A DNA stretch of 62,436 nt from Actinomadura atramentaria DSM 43919 (GCF_000381885.1 NZ_KB907220.1:143955-206390); one strand, 5' to 3'. Numbered from the stretch's first letter, positions 45,406-53,915 are shown. Notes: a model not told the origin generated them from the letters alone. Translations and numbers: made by a program.

Positions 45406-45858
45406 TCAGTCCGCCAGGCTCGCGGCGGTCACCGCGCCGAGTTCCCAGCAGCGCTCCAGGTCGTCGCGGGACGGCTCGCCGGTCACGACGGCCGGGGGCG
45501 CCGCCGCGCGCCAGCCGAGGCCGGTGGTGATCGACTCCAGGGCGCGCAGCGCGCCGGTCGCGTCGTTGTTGCCGTGCAGGTAGGCGGCGAACGGGCGGCG
45601 GGCCGTCGCCTCCAGGCACGGGTAGTAGACCTGGTCGAAGAAGTGCTTGAGCGCGCCCGAGAGGTAGCCGAGGTTCACCGGGGTGCCGAGCACGTAGCCG
45701 TCCGCCTCCAGCACGTCCACCGGCGACGCGGTGAGCGCGGGCCGGGCGACGACCTCCACGCCCTCGACGCCCTCGGCGGCCATGCCCGCGCGGACCGCCT
45801 CGAACAGCGCCTGGAGCGCGGGCGACGGGGTGTGGTGGACGATCAGCAGCCGTTTCAC
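45406..45858 (-). CDS. Flavodoxin/NAD(P)H-FMN reductase-like protein
   Basis: A 150-residue flavodoxin-fold protein. The start VKRLLIVHHTPSPALQALFE carries the phosphate loop (HHTPSPAL) for FMN. The GTPVNLGYLSGALKHFFDQ segment (near 58-76) is the flavin-ring binding loop of the NADPH-dependent FMN-reductase type, and LHGNNDATGALRALE is the second loop. GTG at 45858 is preferred over another GTG three codons before. It may supply reduced flavin or act as a quinone reductase. No operator precedes it. Confidence 0.75.
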   Translation of the reverse strand: MKRLLIVHHTPSPALQALFEAVRAGMAAEGVEGVEVVARPALTASPVDVLEADGYVLGTPVNLGYLSGALKHFFDQVYYPCLEATARRPFAAYLHGNNDATGALRALESITTGLGWRAAAPPAVVTGEPSRDDLERCWELGAVTAASLAD

Positions 45859-45934
45859 CGTCGCCACCCTAGCCGGGGGTCGTCCGCGCGTACCGGACCG
45901 CGCGTGCAACTTCAGCCTTTAGTAGGAGAACGGC

Positions 45935-45943
45935 ATGAAATAA
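45935..45943 (+). promoter_or_regulatory. Start-Lys-stop mini-frame
   Basis: ATG AAA TAA follows AGGAG (45924-45928) at ideal spacing and lies about 60 bases before the lysyltransferase-like gene. A hairpin GGGAA / TTCCC (45955-45959 and 45964-45968) follows. It may be a regulatory mini-frame sensing lysyl-tRNA. This is only a pattern. Confidence 0.3.
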
Positions 45944-46004
45944 CGTGCGAAAGAGGGAATGAGTTCCCAGAGATCTTGGTTGGACGCGGGCGGAGGTGTG
46001 TCTC

Positions 46005-47645
46005 GTGGATCAAGCGAAGCCGCCGGGGGCCGTCTGGCCGGTCGGAGCGGGGACCGGCGCGGTGGCGGTGCTGCTCGCGGTCCCGGCCGCGCCCGGCGCC
46101 CCGTGGTGGCTGCGGCGCGCGTCCGTGCTCGTCACCGGGGAGCCGCTGGGCCCCGCGCACGCCGTCGTCCTCGCGCTGGCGCTGCTGCTGGTCGCGCGCG
46201 GCGCGCTGCTGCGGCGGCGCGCGGCGCTGGTCGGGGTGATGACGCTGACCGGGCTCGGGATCGTCGCGGTGGTCTCCGGGGACGACGCGCTGTGGCGGCT
46301 GCCGCTGCTCGTCGCGATCCTCGTCGCGCTGTGGCTGCGGCGCGGCGACTACCCCGTCCGGCCGCACCACACGCGGGTGCGGGCGGCGGCGGTCGTCGGC
46401 GGCGGCCTGGTCGTCGTCGCGGCGGTCGGGTCGGTGGTGGTCGGCGGGGTGGCGCTCGGCAGCGTCGGCCGCGACGTGGCCACCGGGCTCGGCGCGACCG
46501 GCGCGCACATCGAGGGCGCGGCGTGGCTGCCCGGCGTCCTCGGGACGCTCGGCGGCGCGGGCCTGCTCGCGGTCATCGCGACGCTGCTCGCGCCCGACCC
46601 GGCGCCCGCGCCGGGCGACGAGCGCGAGCGCCGCGCGGTGGCGGTGCTCGTCGCGCACCCCGGCTCGGACACGCTCGCGCCGTTCGCGCTGCGCCGCGAC
46701 AAGTCGTACGTGTTCAGCCCGGACGGCCGGGCCGCGATCGGCTACCGGGTGCTGTTCGGCATCGCGGCGGCGGGCGGCGACCCGATCGGCGACCCGGCGT
46801 CGCACCGCGCGGCGGTCGCGGCGTTCCTGGACCTGTGCCGGACGGCGGGCTGGCGGCCGGCGGTGCTGGGCGCGGGCGACCGCGAGGCGTGGGCGGGGAT
46901 GCGCTCGATCGGCTACGGCGACGAGGTGATCCTGCGCCCGGCCGACTTCACGCTGTCGGGGCGCAAGATGCGCAACGTCCGGCAGGCGGTGCAGCGGTCG
47001 GCGAACGCGGGCGTCACCGTCGAGATCATGGACGAGCACGAGCTGGACGACGCGCTGCGCGAGAAGCTGCTGGCGGTGGCGCGGTCGTCGCTGGGGGGCG
47101 CGGCCGAGCGCGGCTTCTCGATGAACCTGGACGAGCTGCTGACCGGCCGCCACCCGGGCACGGTCGTCGCGGTCGCCTACGACCGCGACGGGGAGCCGGT
47201 CGGCTTCCAGCGGTACGCGCTGGCTGGCGACGCGATCAGCCTGGACGCGATGCGGCGGCTCCCGGACGGCCCGAACGGCGTCAACGAGCGGCTGATCGCG
47301 GCGATCGTGGAGTACGCGGAGAAGCACGGCCTGGCCGAGGTGTCGCTGAACTTCGCGGCGTTCCGCGAGCTGCTGGACACCGAGGACCGCAACCCGCTGG
47401 AGCGCGTCGGGTACCGGGCGCTGCACCTGCTGGACCCGTGGATCGCGGTCGAGTCGCTGTACCTGTTCAACCGCAAGTTCCGGCCGGAGTACCGGTCGCG
47501 CTGCCTGCTGTTCCGCTCGTGGGCGGACATCGTGCTGGTGGCGGCGGCGCTGCTGACGCTGGAGTTCGGGCGGACGCGCCCGGCGCACGTCGCGCCGGTC
47601 CCGGCGGCCGAGGCCGAGCCCGCCGGGCACCTCAAGCACCTGTAG
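46005..47645 (+). CDS. DUF2156 phosphatidylglycerol lysyltransferase-like protein
   Basis: A 546-residue membrane protein with six hydrophobic helices in its N-terminal third (about 15-30, 48-66, 72-92, 95-108, 128-148, 172-190) and a C-terminal cytosolic DUF2156 domain with the GNAT-like fold of MprF/LysX-type lysylphosphatidylglycerol synthases. Visible marks are YVFSPDGRAAIGYRVLFGIA, KMRNVRQAVQRSANAG and VSLNFAAFRELLDTED. It probably transfers Lys (or another amino acid) from tRNA to phosphatidylglycerol, lowering surface charge. GTG at 46005 is chosen because ggagg is eight bases upstream. The first ATG-like codon three codons earlier is less likely. Confidence 0.82.
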   Translation: MDQAKPPGAVWPVGAGTGAVAVLLAVPAAPGAPWWLRRASVLVTGEPLGPAHAVVLALALLLVARGALLRRRAALVGVMTLTGLGIVAVVSGDDALWRLPLLVAILVALWLRRGDYPVRPHHTRVRAAAVVGGGLVVVAAVGSVVVGGVALGSVGRDVATGLGATGAHIEGAAWLPGVLGTLGGAGLLAVIATLLAPDPAPAPGDERERRAVAVLVAHPGSDTLAPFALRRDKSYVFSPDGRAAIGYRVLFGIAAAGGDPIGDPASHRAAVAAFLDLCRTAGWRPAVLGAGDREAWAGMRSIGYGDEVILRPADFTLSGRKMRNVRQAVQRSANAGVTVEIMDEHELDDALREKLLAVARSSLGGAAERGFSMNLDELLTGRHPGTVVAVAYDRDGEPVGFQRYALAGDAISLDAMRRLPDGPNGVNERLIAAIVEYAEKHGLAEVSLNFAAFRELLDTEDRNPLERVGYRALHLLDPWIAVESLYLFNRKFRPEYRSRCLLFRSWADIVLVAAALLTLEFGRTRPAHVAPVPAAEAEPAGHLKHL

Positions 47646-47658
47646 CCGCGCTTTCTCC

Positions 47659-47693
47659 GCGAGCGCCCCGGACGGTTCGTCCGGGGCGCTCGC
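47659..47693 (+). terminator. Strong terminator
   Basis: Perfect 15-bp arms GCGAGCGCCCCGGAC (47659-47673) and GTCCGGGGCGCTCGC (47679-47693) with loop GGTTC, starting 14 bases after the lysyltransferase stop. It isolates that gene from the catabolic operon starting at 47786. Confidence 0.9.
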
Positions 47694-47719
47694 GCGTTCC
47701 CGAGCTGTTACGCTTCCCA

Positions 47720-47733
47720 AGCGAGCGCTTGGT
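47720..47733. promoter_or_regulatory. KstR2-like operator
   Basis: AGCGAGCGCTTGGT, identical to the 26195 site. The 30 bases 47704-47733 equal 26180-26208 except for one extra T. It lies 52 bases before the second LLM monooxygenase start and just after a strong terminator. Confidence 0.78.
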
Positions 47734-47785
47734 AGATAAAGTTGGGGACGGGCGTCGCCGCCCCGCTGGAGAAGGAGCCCGAACC

Positions 47786-48859
47786 GTGGCCGACCACCCG
47801 ATGAAGTTCTCGACCTTCCACCTCTTCCACCGCTTCGCCGGCCAGTCCGTGCGGGAGGTGTACGACTACCAGATCGAGATCGTCGAGCTGCTGGAGGAGC
47901 TGGGCTTCGACGGGGTGTGGGTCGCCGAGCACCACTTCCGCGACTACGGCGCGGTCCCCGACATCTTCGCGCTGCTGGCCAACCTCGCCGCGCGCACCGA
48001 GCGGCTGCGGCTCGGCACCGGGATCGTCGTGCTGCCGCTGCACAACCCGATCCACGTCGCCGAGCAGGCCGCGATGGTGGACGTGCTGTCGGGCGGGCGG
48101 CTCGACCTCGGCATCGGGCGCGGCTACCAGAGCATCGAGTTCGAGAACTTCGGGCTCGACCTGGCCGAGGCGCGCGACCGGTTCGACGAGTGCCTGGACG
48201 TCATCCTCGGCCTGTGGACGAAGGACGCCTTCGAGTACAAGGGCCGGTTCCACGAGACGCGCCGCCCGCTGACGCTCACGCCGCGCCCGGAGCAGCGCCC
48301 GCACCCGCCCGTCCACGTCGCGGCCGTCAGCCCGGAGACCGTGGAACGGTACGCGGCGCGCGGCCTGCCGATCCTCGCGGACCCCGCCGCGCCCTTCCGC
48401 AAGATCGCCCGGGCCGCGCAGACCTGGTACGAAACCGCTGCGGCCAACGGCGTCGACACCGCCGGGATCGAGCTGGTCGCGAGCCGGTCGGTGTACGTCG
48501 CGGCGACGAACGAGCAGGCCCGCGCCGACCAGGAGCGGTTCGAGGCGGGCTTCGACCGGTCGCGGATCTTCAACGTCGAGAGCGCGCCCGTCGACCGCGC
48601 CACCGGACGCGCCGCGAAGGGCTTCGAGTTCTACCAGGACCGCTACCTCAAGGGCGGGTCCGTGGACAACGACTTCCGCTGGGACCACCTGGAGGTCATC
48701 GGCGACCCGGAGCGGGTCATCGGCCAGGTGCAGGCGATCCGGGACATGGGATTCCGGAACCTCATGTGCGACTTCGGCTCGACCCGTCCGCTGCCGCTGG
48801 AGGACATGAAGCGGGTCCTGCGGTTCTTCGCGGCGGAGGTCATGCCGGCCTTCCGCTGA
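47786..48859 (+). CDS. LLM-class flavin-dependent monooxygenase (second)
   Basis: A 357-residue luciferase-like oxidoreductase. Family marks are FDGVWVAEHHFRDYG (residues about 40-54), RLRLGTGIVVLPLHNPIHVA and RLDLGIGRGYQSIEFENF (flavin loop), and PPVHVAAVSPETVERYA. It shares the same framework as the first LLM gene at 26241 but is clearly a different paralogue. The GTG at 47786 has aaggag eight bases upstream; an ATG five codons later is an alternative. It heads a likely operon with the degenerate CoA-ligase gene (20-base gap). It probably uses reduced flavin from the reductase at 32402. Confidence 0.88.
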   Translation: MADHPMKFSTFHLFHRFAGQSVREVYDYQIEIVELLEELGFDGVWVAEHHFRDYGAVPDIFALLANLAARTERLRLGTGIVVLPLHNPIHVAEQAAMVDVLSGGRLDLGIGRGYQSIEFENFGLDLAEARDRFDECLDVILGLWTKDAFEYKGRFHETRRPLTLTPRPEQRPHPPVHVAAVSPETVERYAARGLPILADPAAPFRKIARAAQTWYETAAANGVDTAGIELVASRSVYVAATNEQARADQERFEAGFDRSRIFNVESAPVDRATGRAAKGFEFYQDRYLKGGSVDNDFRWDHLEVIGDPERVIGQVQAIRDMGFRNLMCDFGSTRPLPLEDMKRVLRFFAAEVMPAFR

Positions 48860-48878
48860 CCCACCCCTAGGAGGCGCG

Positions 48879-50372
48879 ATGTCCCCCGTCCACCGGCTCA
48901 CCCTCAACGACGTCCTGGCCGAGCACCGGCGCGGGCGGCCGCTCGGCACCGCCGTGGTGGACGGCGGCGTCCGGCTGACCTATCCCGAGCTGGGCGCGCG
49001 CGTCGACCGCGCCGCCGCCGCGCTCGCCGCCGAGGGCGTCGGGCCCGGCGACCGGGTGCTGTGGCTCGGCCGCAACTCGTTCCTGGTCCTCGAACTGCTG
49101 CTGGCCGCCGGTCGGCTCGGCGCGGTGCTGTGCCCGGCGAACTGGCGGCAGTCCGCCGACGAGCTGGGCTTCGTGCTGGACGACCTCGCGCCGCGCGTCG
49201 TCGTCTGGGAGGAGCCGGCCGAGGCCAAGCCCGGTCCGGACGCGCGGTGGGTGCTCGCGGGCGAGGAGTACGAGGCATGGACGGCCGCCGCCGCGCCGCT
49301 GCCGGAGGACGGCCCGGTCACCGGGGACGTGCCCGTCCTCGCGCTCTACACGGCCGCGTTCGAGGGGCGCCCGAACGCGGCGCTGCTGTCGCACGACGCG
49401 CTGGTCGCGCACGCGATGTCGCTGCTGCACGTCCGGCGGATGGAGGACGGCTTCACCTACCTGGCGTGCGGGCCGCTGTTCCATGTCGGGACGGTGATGT
49501 TCGCGCTGGCGACGTTCCTGCTCGGCGGCACGCTCGTCGTCACGCCCGCGTTCGAGCCCGCCGAGGTCTGCCGGTTGATCGAGGCCGAGCGCTGCACGCA
49601 GGCTTTCCTGTTCGGCCCGATGATCGACGCGCTGGTCGAGGCGAACGCCGACGGCGCGTACGACCTGTCGTCGCTGCGGTTCGTCGCCCACTCCCCCGCG
49701 TGGGACGCGATGATCACGGTGGACGACAGCCCGTGGTGCGCGTCCGGAATGGGCGGATACGGGCAGACGGAGGTCGGCGGGATGCTGACGTTCCTCGGCC
49801 TCGGGATGGGCGGCGCGGGCTCGGCGGGGCGGCCGTCGCCGCTCGTCCACGTCCGAATCCTGGACCCGGACGGGAACGAGGTCCCGCCCGGCGAGACCGG
49901 CGAGATCTGCGCGCGCGGCCGCACGCTGTTCTCCGGCTACTGGAACCGGCCCGCGCTGAACGCGGCGAAGGCGGCGGGCGGCTGGCACCGCACCGGCGAC
50001 CTCGGCCGCCGCGAGCCGGACGGGACGCTGACGTTCGTCGGCCCCCGGCTGCGCATGATCAAGTCGGCGAACGAGAACGTGTACCCGGCCGAGGTCGAGC
50101 GGGCGCTGAAGACGCATCCGGCCGTCGCGGACGCCGCCGTGATCGGGGCGCCGGACGAGCGGTTCGGGCAGTCCCCCAAGGCGGTCGTCGTCCTGGCCGA
50201 GGGCGCGTCCGCGACGCCGGAGCAGATCATCGAGCACGTGCGGAGCGAGATCGCGTCGTACAAGAAGCCGCGCGACGTCGTCTTCGCCGACGCGATCCCG
50301 AAGAAGGGCCGCACGCCCGACTACGACGCCCTGGACGCCGCGTACGGCGGGGGCGGGTACCCGGGCGTGTGA
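48879..50372 (+). CDS. Acyl-CoA synthetase-like protein with damaged ATP loop
   Basis: A 497-residue protein of the AMP-binding family. The conserved ATP loop, normally TSGTTGxPKG, here reads YTAAFEGRPNAAL (residues about 157-169), so the Ser/Thr and Lys contacts are lost. The C-terminal region, where the catalytic Lys usually follows a Gly, reads PKKGRTPDYDAL, and the Lys position is occupied by Pro. The rest (GGYGQTEVGG, GWHRTGDLGRREPDGTL) is normal. The protein may therefore bind but not adenylate a ligand, or act differently. It follows the second LLM gene, as the degenerate PaaK-like protein follows the first. Confidence 0.8.
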   Translation: MSPVHRLTLNDVLAEHRRGRPLGTAVVDGGVRLTYPELGARVDRAAAALAAEGVGPGDRVLWLGRNSFLVLELLLAAGRLGAVLCPANWRQSADELGFVLDDLAPRVVVWEEPAEAKPGPDARWVLAGEEYEAWTAAAAPLPEDGPVTGDVPVLALYTAAFEGRPNAALLSHDALVAHAMSLLHVRRMEDGFTYLACGPLFHVGTVMFALATFLLGGTLVVTPAFEPAEVCRLIEAERCTQAFLFGPMIDALVEANADGAYDLSSLRFVAHSPAWDAMITVDDSPWCASGMGGYGQTEVGGMLTFLGLGMGGAGSAGRPSPLVHVRILDPDGNEVPPGETGEICARGRTLFSGYWNRPALNAAKAAGGWHRTGDLGRREPDGTLTFVGPRLRMIKSANENVYPAEVERALKTHPAVADAAVIGAPDERFGQSPKAVVVLAEGASATPEQIIEHVRSEIASYKKPRDVVFADAIPKKGRTPDYDALDAAYGGGGYPGV

Positions 50373-50380
50373 CCCGGCCC

Positions 50381-51295
50381 CTACAGGACGGCGACCGGGG
50401 TGATCGGGCTGGCCGTGCCGCCCTCGATGCGCAGCGGCGCGGCGAGGAACAGGAAGTCGGTGCGGCCCGCCCCGGCCAGCTCCTCCAGCCACAGCATCTC
50501 CAGCAGCGGGACGCCGTGCCGCCACAGCAGGATCAGGTGCAGGTCGTCGGCCAGGTCCTCGTCGGCGAGCTGGCGGGCGTTCAGGCCGCCGACCGCCGCG
50601 TTGTCGCAGGCCACGACGGACACGTCGCGGGCGGCGAGCCAGCGGCCCGCGTCCGCCGACAGGCCCGGCTGGCCCGCCCAGTAGGCGTCCGGTCCCTCGT
50701 CGCGCCAGATCGTCGGCCAGCCGGTGCGGACGACCGCCGCGTCGCCGGGGCGGAGCTCGACGCCGCACGCCGCCAGGTCCGCGGCGCCGATCCGGTCGTC
50801 CGCCGCGAGCCGGTCGACGCCGCGCGCGGCGGGCACGTCGAACAGGACGCCGCGCGCGACGACCGGCCCGGCCTTGTCGATGCCGCAGCGGCCCGCGCCG
50901 TAGGAGCGGACGCGGTCGGCGGGGTGGCCGTTGTAGAGGACGTCGCCGGTCCACATGTGGCACAGCGCGTCCATGTGGGTGGTGGTGCCGTGCGGGGTGA
51001 CGACGAGGGCGTCGTCGGCCATCCGCAGGCCCGCGCCGACCGGTTTCGTCCCGGCCGCGTAGTCGCCGCCGTCCACCGACATGAAGTGCTGCGGCAGCGG
51101 CCGGCCGCGCAGGTGCGGGACGGTCGTCGGCGCGGGCGAGGACGTCGCGCCGCGGATCGGCAGCGCGAGGTCCAGGACGCGGCCCTCCCGGACGCACCCG
51201 GCGGCGGCGCGGACGGCGTCGGGGGTGAGCAGGTTGAGCGCGCCGCGCTCGTCGTCGGCGCCCCACCGGTTCCAGTTGCCGGGTTCATCGAGCAT
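50381..51295 (-). CDS. Cyclase-family metal-dependent hydrolase
   Basis: A 304-residue protein of the cyclase (kynurenine-formamidase-like, Pfam Cyclase) family. The metal site is PHGTTTHMDALCH: His102, His107, Asp109 and His113. Other conserved parts are DLALPIRGATSSPAPTT and VVRTGWPTIWRDE. Enzymes of this family hydrolyse amides, esters or lactones in catabolic pathways. It is on the minus strand between two plus-strand catabolic genes, so it is not in their operon; nine bases separate its stop from the convergent ligase. The substrate is unknown; a ring-opening or lactone hydrolysis step in the same pathway is a guess. Confidence 0.85.
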   Translation of the reverse strand: MLDEPGNWNRWGADDERGALNLLTPDAVRAAAGCVREGRVLDLALPIRGATSSPAPTTVPHLRGRPLPQHFMSVDGGDYAAGTKPVGAGLRMADDALVVTPHGTTTHMDALCHMWTGDVLYNGHPADRVRSYGAGRCGIDKAGPVVARGVLFDVPAARGVDRLAADDRIGAADLAACGVELRPGDAAVVRTGWPTIWRDEGPDAYWAGQPGLSADAGRWLAARDVSVVACDNAAVGGLNARQLADEDLADDLHLILLWRHGVPLLEMLWLEELAGAGRTDFLFLAAPLRIEGGTASPITPVAVL

Positions 51296-51334
51296 GATTC
51301 GGTTTCACCTTCTCCAGAGAGGACGTGTACGGCG

Positions 51335-52510
51335 ATGGCCGAGAGCGACGGTGTGGTCCAGGGGTCGTGCGATCCCGCGTTCGGCGCGGTGCGCGAGGCG
51401 TTCGAGGCGAACTTCGCGGCGGGCCGCGAGCTCGGCGCGGCGGTCGCGGTGTACGCGGGCGGCCGGAAGGTCGCGGACCTGTGGGGCGGGACGGCCGACC
51501 GCCGCACCGGCCGCGCGTGGGATGCCGGCACGCCGTGCTTCGCGTTCTCCTGCACCAAGGCGGTCACGGCCGCGGCGGCGCTGCTGCTGGCCGAGCGCGG
51601 CGTCTACGACGTGGACGGCCCGGTCACCGACTGGTGGCCGGAGTTCGGCGCGCACGGCAAGGACGGCGCGACCGCCGCGCACTTCCTGTCGCACCAGACG
51701 GGCCTGCCCGCGTTCGCGGGGCCGGTGAGCGCCGAGCAGGCCGCCGACGCCGACGCGACGTCCGCGCTGCTGGCCGCGCAGGAGCCGGAGTGGGAGCCCG
51801 GCACCGCGCACGGCTACCACCCGTTCACCTACGGCTGGCTGGCCGGGGAGATCGTGCGGCGGCTGGCGGGCGTCCCGGTCGGGGAGTTCGTCCGGCGCGA
51901 GTTCACCGGCGGGCTGGACCTGTGGATCGGTGCGCCGGACGACGTGATCGGACGGGCCGCCAGGCTCGCGCCGGGCGGCGCGGAGAACGCCGGGCCCGCG
52001 GTCCCGGTCGCGGACCGGGCGGTTCTCGACCGGCTGAACGCGGCGGCGGCCGATCCGGGCAGCACGCTCATCCGCGCGCTCGGCGGGCCGCAGCCCGGCA
52101 GGGGCGGGTTCAACAATCCGGTGGTGCTGCGGGCGGGCTGGCCGTCCGCCGGGATGGTCACGACGGCGGCGGGGCTGGCCGGGTTCTACCGGGACCTGGT
52201 CGCCGGGAAGATCGTCCGCCCGGAGACGCTGGCGGAGGCCGTCCGCCCGCGCGTGTACGGGCCGGACCGGACGCTCGTCGTGGACACATCGTTCGGGCTC
52301 GGGTTCCAGCGGCCCGCGGTGATGTTCGACGTCCCGGACGCGGCGCGCGCGACGGCGTTCGGGCACTCGGGCGCGGGCGGCTCCCTCGGCTACGCCGACC
52401 CGGCCGCCGACGTCGCCCTCGCCTACCTCCCGAACCGGATGGGCGCGCAGCTCTCCGGCGATCCCCGCGCCCGCGCGCTGCTCGACGCGCTCTACGCGTC
52501 CCTCGGCTGA
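51335..52510 (+). CDS. Serine hydrolase, beta-lactamase fold (EstB-like)
   Basis: A 391-residue serine hydrolase of family VIII esterases/beta-lactamase class C fold. The SxxK motif is FSCTK (Ser72, Lys75), the second motif is GYHPFTYG (Tyr161) where class C has YxN, and HSGAGG near residue 345 replaces the KTG motif, as in EstB-type esterases. It is likely cytosolic since no signal peptide is seen. ATG at 51335 is preferred although the ribosome site is poor. In the middle of catabolic genes it may hydrolyse an ester or lactone substrate. It shares the 39-base gap with the divergent cyclase gene. Confidence 0.85.
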   Translation: MAESDGVVQGSCDPAFGAVREAFEANFAAGRELGAAVAVYAGGRKVADLWGGTADRRTGRAWDAGTPCFAFSCTKAVTAAAALLLAERGVYDVDGPVTDWWPEFGAHGKDGATAAHFLSHQTGLPAFAGPVSAEQAADADATSALLAAQEPEWEPGTAHGYHPFTYGWLAGEIVRRLAGVPVGEFVRREFTGGLDLWIGAPDDVIGRAARLAPGGAENAGPAVPVADRAVLDRLNAAAADPGSTLIRALGGPQPGRGGFNNPVVLRAGWPSAGMVTTAAGLAGFYRDLVAGKIVRPETLAEAVRPRVYGPDRTLVVDTSFGLGFQRPAVMFDVPDAARATAFGHSGAGGSLGYADPAADVALAYLPNRMGAQLSGDPRARALLDALYASLG

Positions 52511-52518
52511 CGTCGCGG

Positions 52519-53253
52519 TCACTGCATCGTGATTCCGCCGCTGACGGACAGGGTCTGGCCGGTGATGTAGGACGCGCGGTCGGTGCAGAGGAACGCGACC
52601 AGGCCCGCGACGTCGTCGGGGCGGCCGATGCGGCGCAGCGGGATCTGCCGGGCGAGCTTGTCCAGCAGGCCGGGATGCCGCTCGGCGACGGCGCGGACCA
52701 TCGGGGTGTCGGTCGGGCCGGGGCAGACGACGTTGCTCGTCACCCCGCCCGCCGCCGCCTCGCGGGCGAGGGTCTTGGCGAGGCCGAACAGGCCCGCCTT
52801 CGTCGCGGCGTACGCGCCCTCGCCGCCGGAGCCCGCGCGTGCGCCGTCCGACGAGACGAAGACCAGGCGGCCCCAGCCGCGCCCGGTCATGCCGGGCAGC
52901 AGGGCGCGGGTGAGCTGCATCGGCGCGCGCAGGTTGACGCGCCACATCAGGTCCCAGTTCGCGGGGTCGCTCTCGGTAAAGGGCTCGACGATGCTGACGC
53001 CCGCGTTGTGGATCAGGACGTCCACCGGGCCGACGTCGGCGGTGAACGCGTCGATGCTCGCGGCGTCCGCCAGGTCCACCTCGAACGCCGCGCCGCCGTG
53101 CTCGTCCGCGACGGCGCGGGCGGCGGCCGCGTCCCGGTCCGCGACGAGGACGCGTGCGCCGAGCGCGGCGAGGTCGGCGCAGATCGCGCGGCCGATGCCG
53201 CCCGCACCGCCGGTGACGAGCGCGGTCCGGCCGGTCAGCGAGAGCCCGTTCAC
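52519..53253 (-). CDS. SDR-family NAD(P)-dependent dehydrogenase
   Basis: A 244-residue classical short-chain dehydrogenase/reductase. The cofactor loop is TGGAGGIG (14-21), the strand-4 motif is HNAGVS, and the catalytic Ser-Tyr-Lys is in VSSDGARAGSGGEGAYAATK. The ADRD segment after strand 2 suggests NAD(H) preference. The GTG start at 53253 overlaps the stop of the cysteine-hydrolase-like gene by four bases, so the two are coupled. It probably oxidises or reduces an alcohol or ketone of the pathway. It is not preceded by an operator of its own. Confidence 0.9.
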   Translation of the reverse strand: MNGLSLTGRTALVTGGAGGIGRAICADLAALGARVLVADRDAAAARAVADEHGGAAFEVDLADAASIDAFTADVGPVDVLIHNAGVSIVEPFTESDPANWDLMWRVNLRAPMQLTRALLPGMTGRGWGRLVFVSSDGARAGSGGEGAYAATKAGLFGLAKTLAREAAAGGVTSNVVCPGPTDTPMVRAVAERHPGLLDKLARQIPLRRIGRPDDVAGLVAFLCTDRASYITGQTLSVSGGITMQ

Positions 53254-53882
53254 GCGTTCTCCTGACGCCAGGCCGCGGCCAGTTCCGCGCTCGTGGCGCG
53301 GGCCGCGAGCGGCGCGACGGTGTGGGCGAGGACCGCGTCGCCGTACTCGGCGGGCGTCCCGGCGACGGCGTCGGTGAGGACGACGACGCGGTACCCGAGC
53401 GCGACGGCCTCCAGGCACAGGCCGGGGATGCCGAGGTTGAGCGACAGCCCCGCCGCGACGACCGTTTCGACGCGCAGCGACCGCAGCGTCTGGTCCAGCG
53501 ACGTTCCGGTGAACGGCGTGAAGCCGTGGTAGCGCCGCGACTCCAGGTCGCCGGGCTCGAACAGGCCCGGGATGATCTCGGCGGCCCCGCTGCCCTCCAG
53601 CATGTGGCCGGGGTCGCGGAGCAGTCCCTTGATGAAGGCGCAGTTGTCGGTGTGGCTGCCCGCGCGGTCGGCGCGGAACGCGGCCGTGCAGTGGACGACG
53701 CGGACGCCCGCCGCGCGCGCCGTGCGGGCGGCGTCGGCCGCGTGCCCGACGACGCCGCGCTCGGCGCAGGTGCGGGTGAGGTCGGGGAACGTCGCGAGGT
53801 CCCCGGCGACGCCGCGCTGGAGCTCCATGAGGAGCAGCGCGGAGCGGCCGGGCGGGGCCAGGGTTCTCAGGTCGGTCGCCAC
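53250..53882 (-). CDS. Isochorismatase-fold protein with altered catalytic site
   Basis: A 210-residue protein of the cysteine hydrolase/isochorismatase fold, which normally uses Asp-Lys-Cys. Here the Asp region reads LLLMELQRGV (Glu replaces Asp), the Lys region reads SRRYHGFTPFTGT (no clear Lys) and the Cys region reads GLSLNLGIPGLCLEAV, with the Cys position taken by Gly. It is likely inactive as a classical hydrolase or has a changed chemistry. GTG at 53882 is preferred over ATG 53906, because the latter lies in the putative operator at 53902. It is upstream of and coupled to the SDR. Confidence 0.72.
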   Translation of the reverse strand: MATDLRTLAPPGRSALLLMELQRGVAGDLATFPDLTRTCAERGVVGHAADAARTARAAGVRVVHCTAAFRADRAGSHTDNCAFIKGLLRDPGHMLEGSGAAEIIPGLFEPGDLESRRYHGFTPFTGTSLDQTLRSLRVETVVAAGLSLNLGIPGLCLEAVALGYRVVVLTDAVAGTPAEYGDAVLAHTVAPLAARATSAELAAAWRQENA

Positions 53883-53901
53883 CCCGCCACTGTACCTACC
53901 T

Positions 53902-53915
53902 AGCATTTGCTTGGG
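53902..53915. promoter_or_regulatory. Weak KstR2-like site
   Basis: AGCATTTGCTTGGG keeps one half-site and differs at three positions from AnCAAGnnCTTGnT. It lies between the divergent cysteine-hydrolase-like and endonuclease V genes. A weak or degraded operator. Confidence 0.35.

Noticed and set aside
45996..46004. GTG at 45996 as start of the lysyltransferase-like gene
   Set aside because: It lies on top of the ggaggtg ribosome site; the GTG at 46005 has correct spacing.
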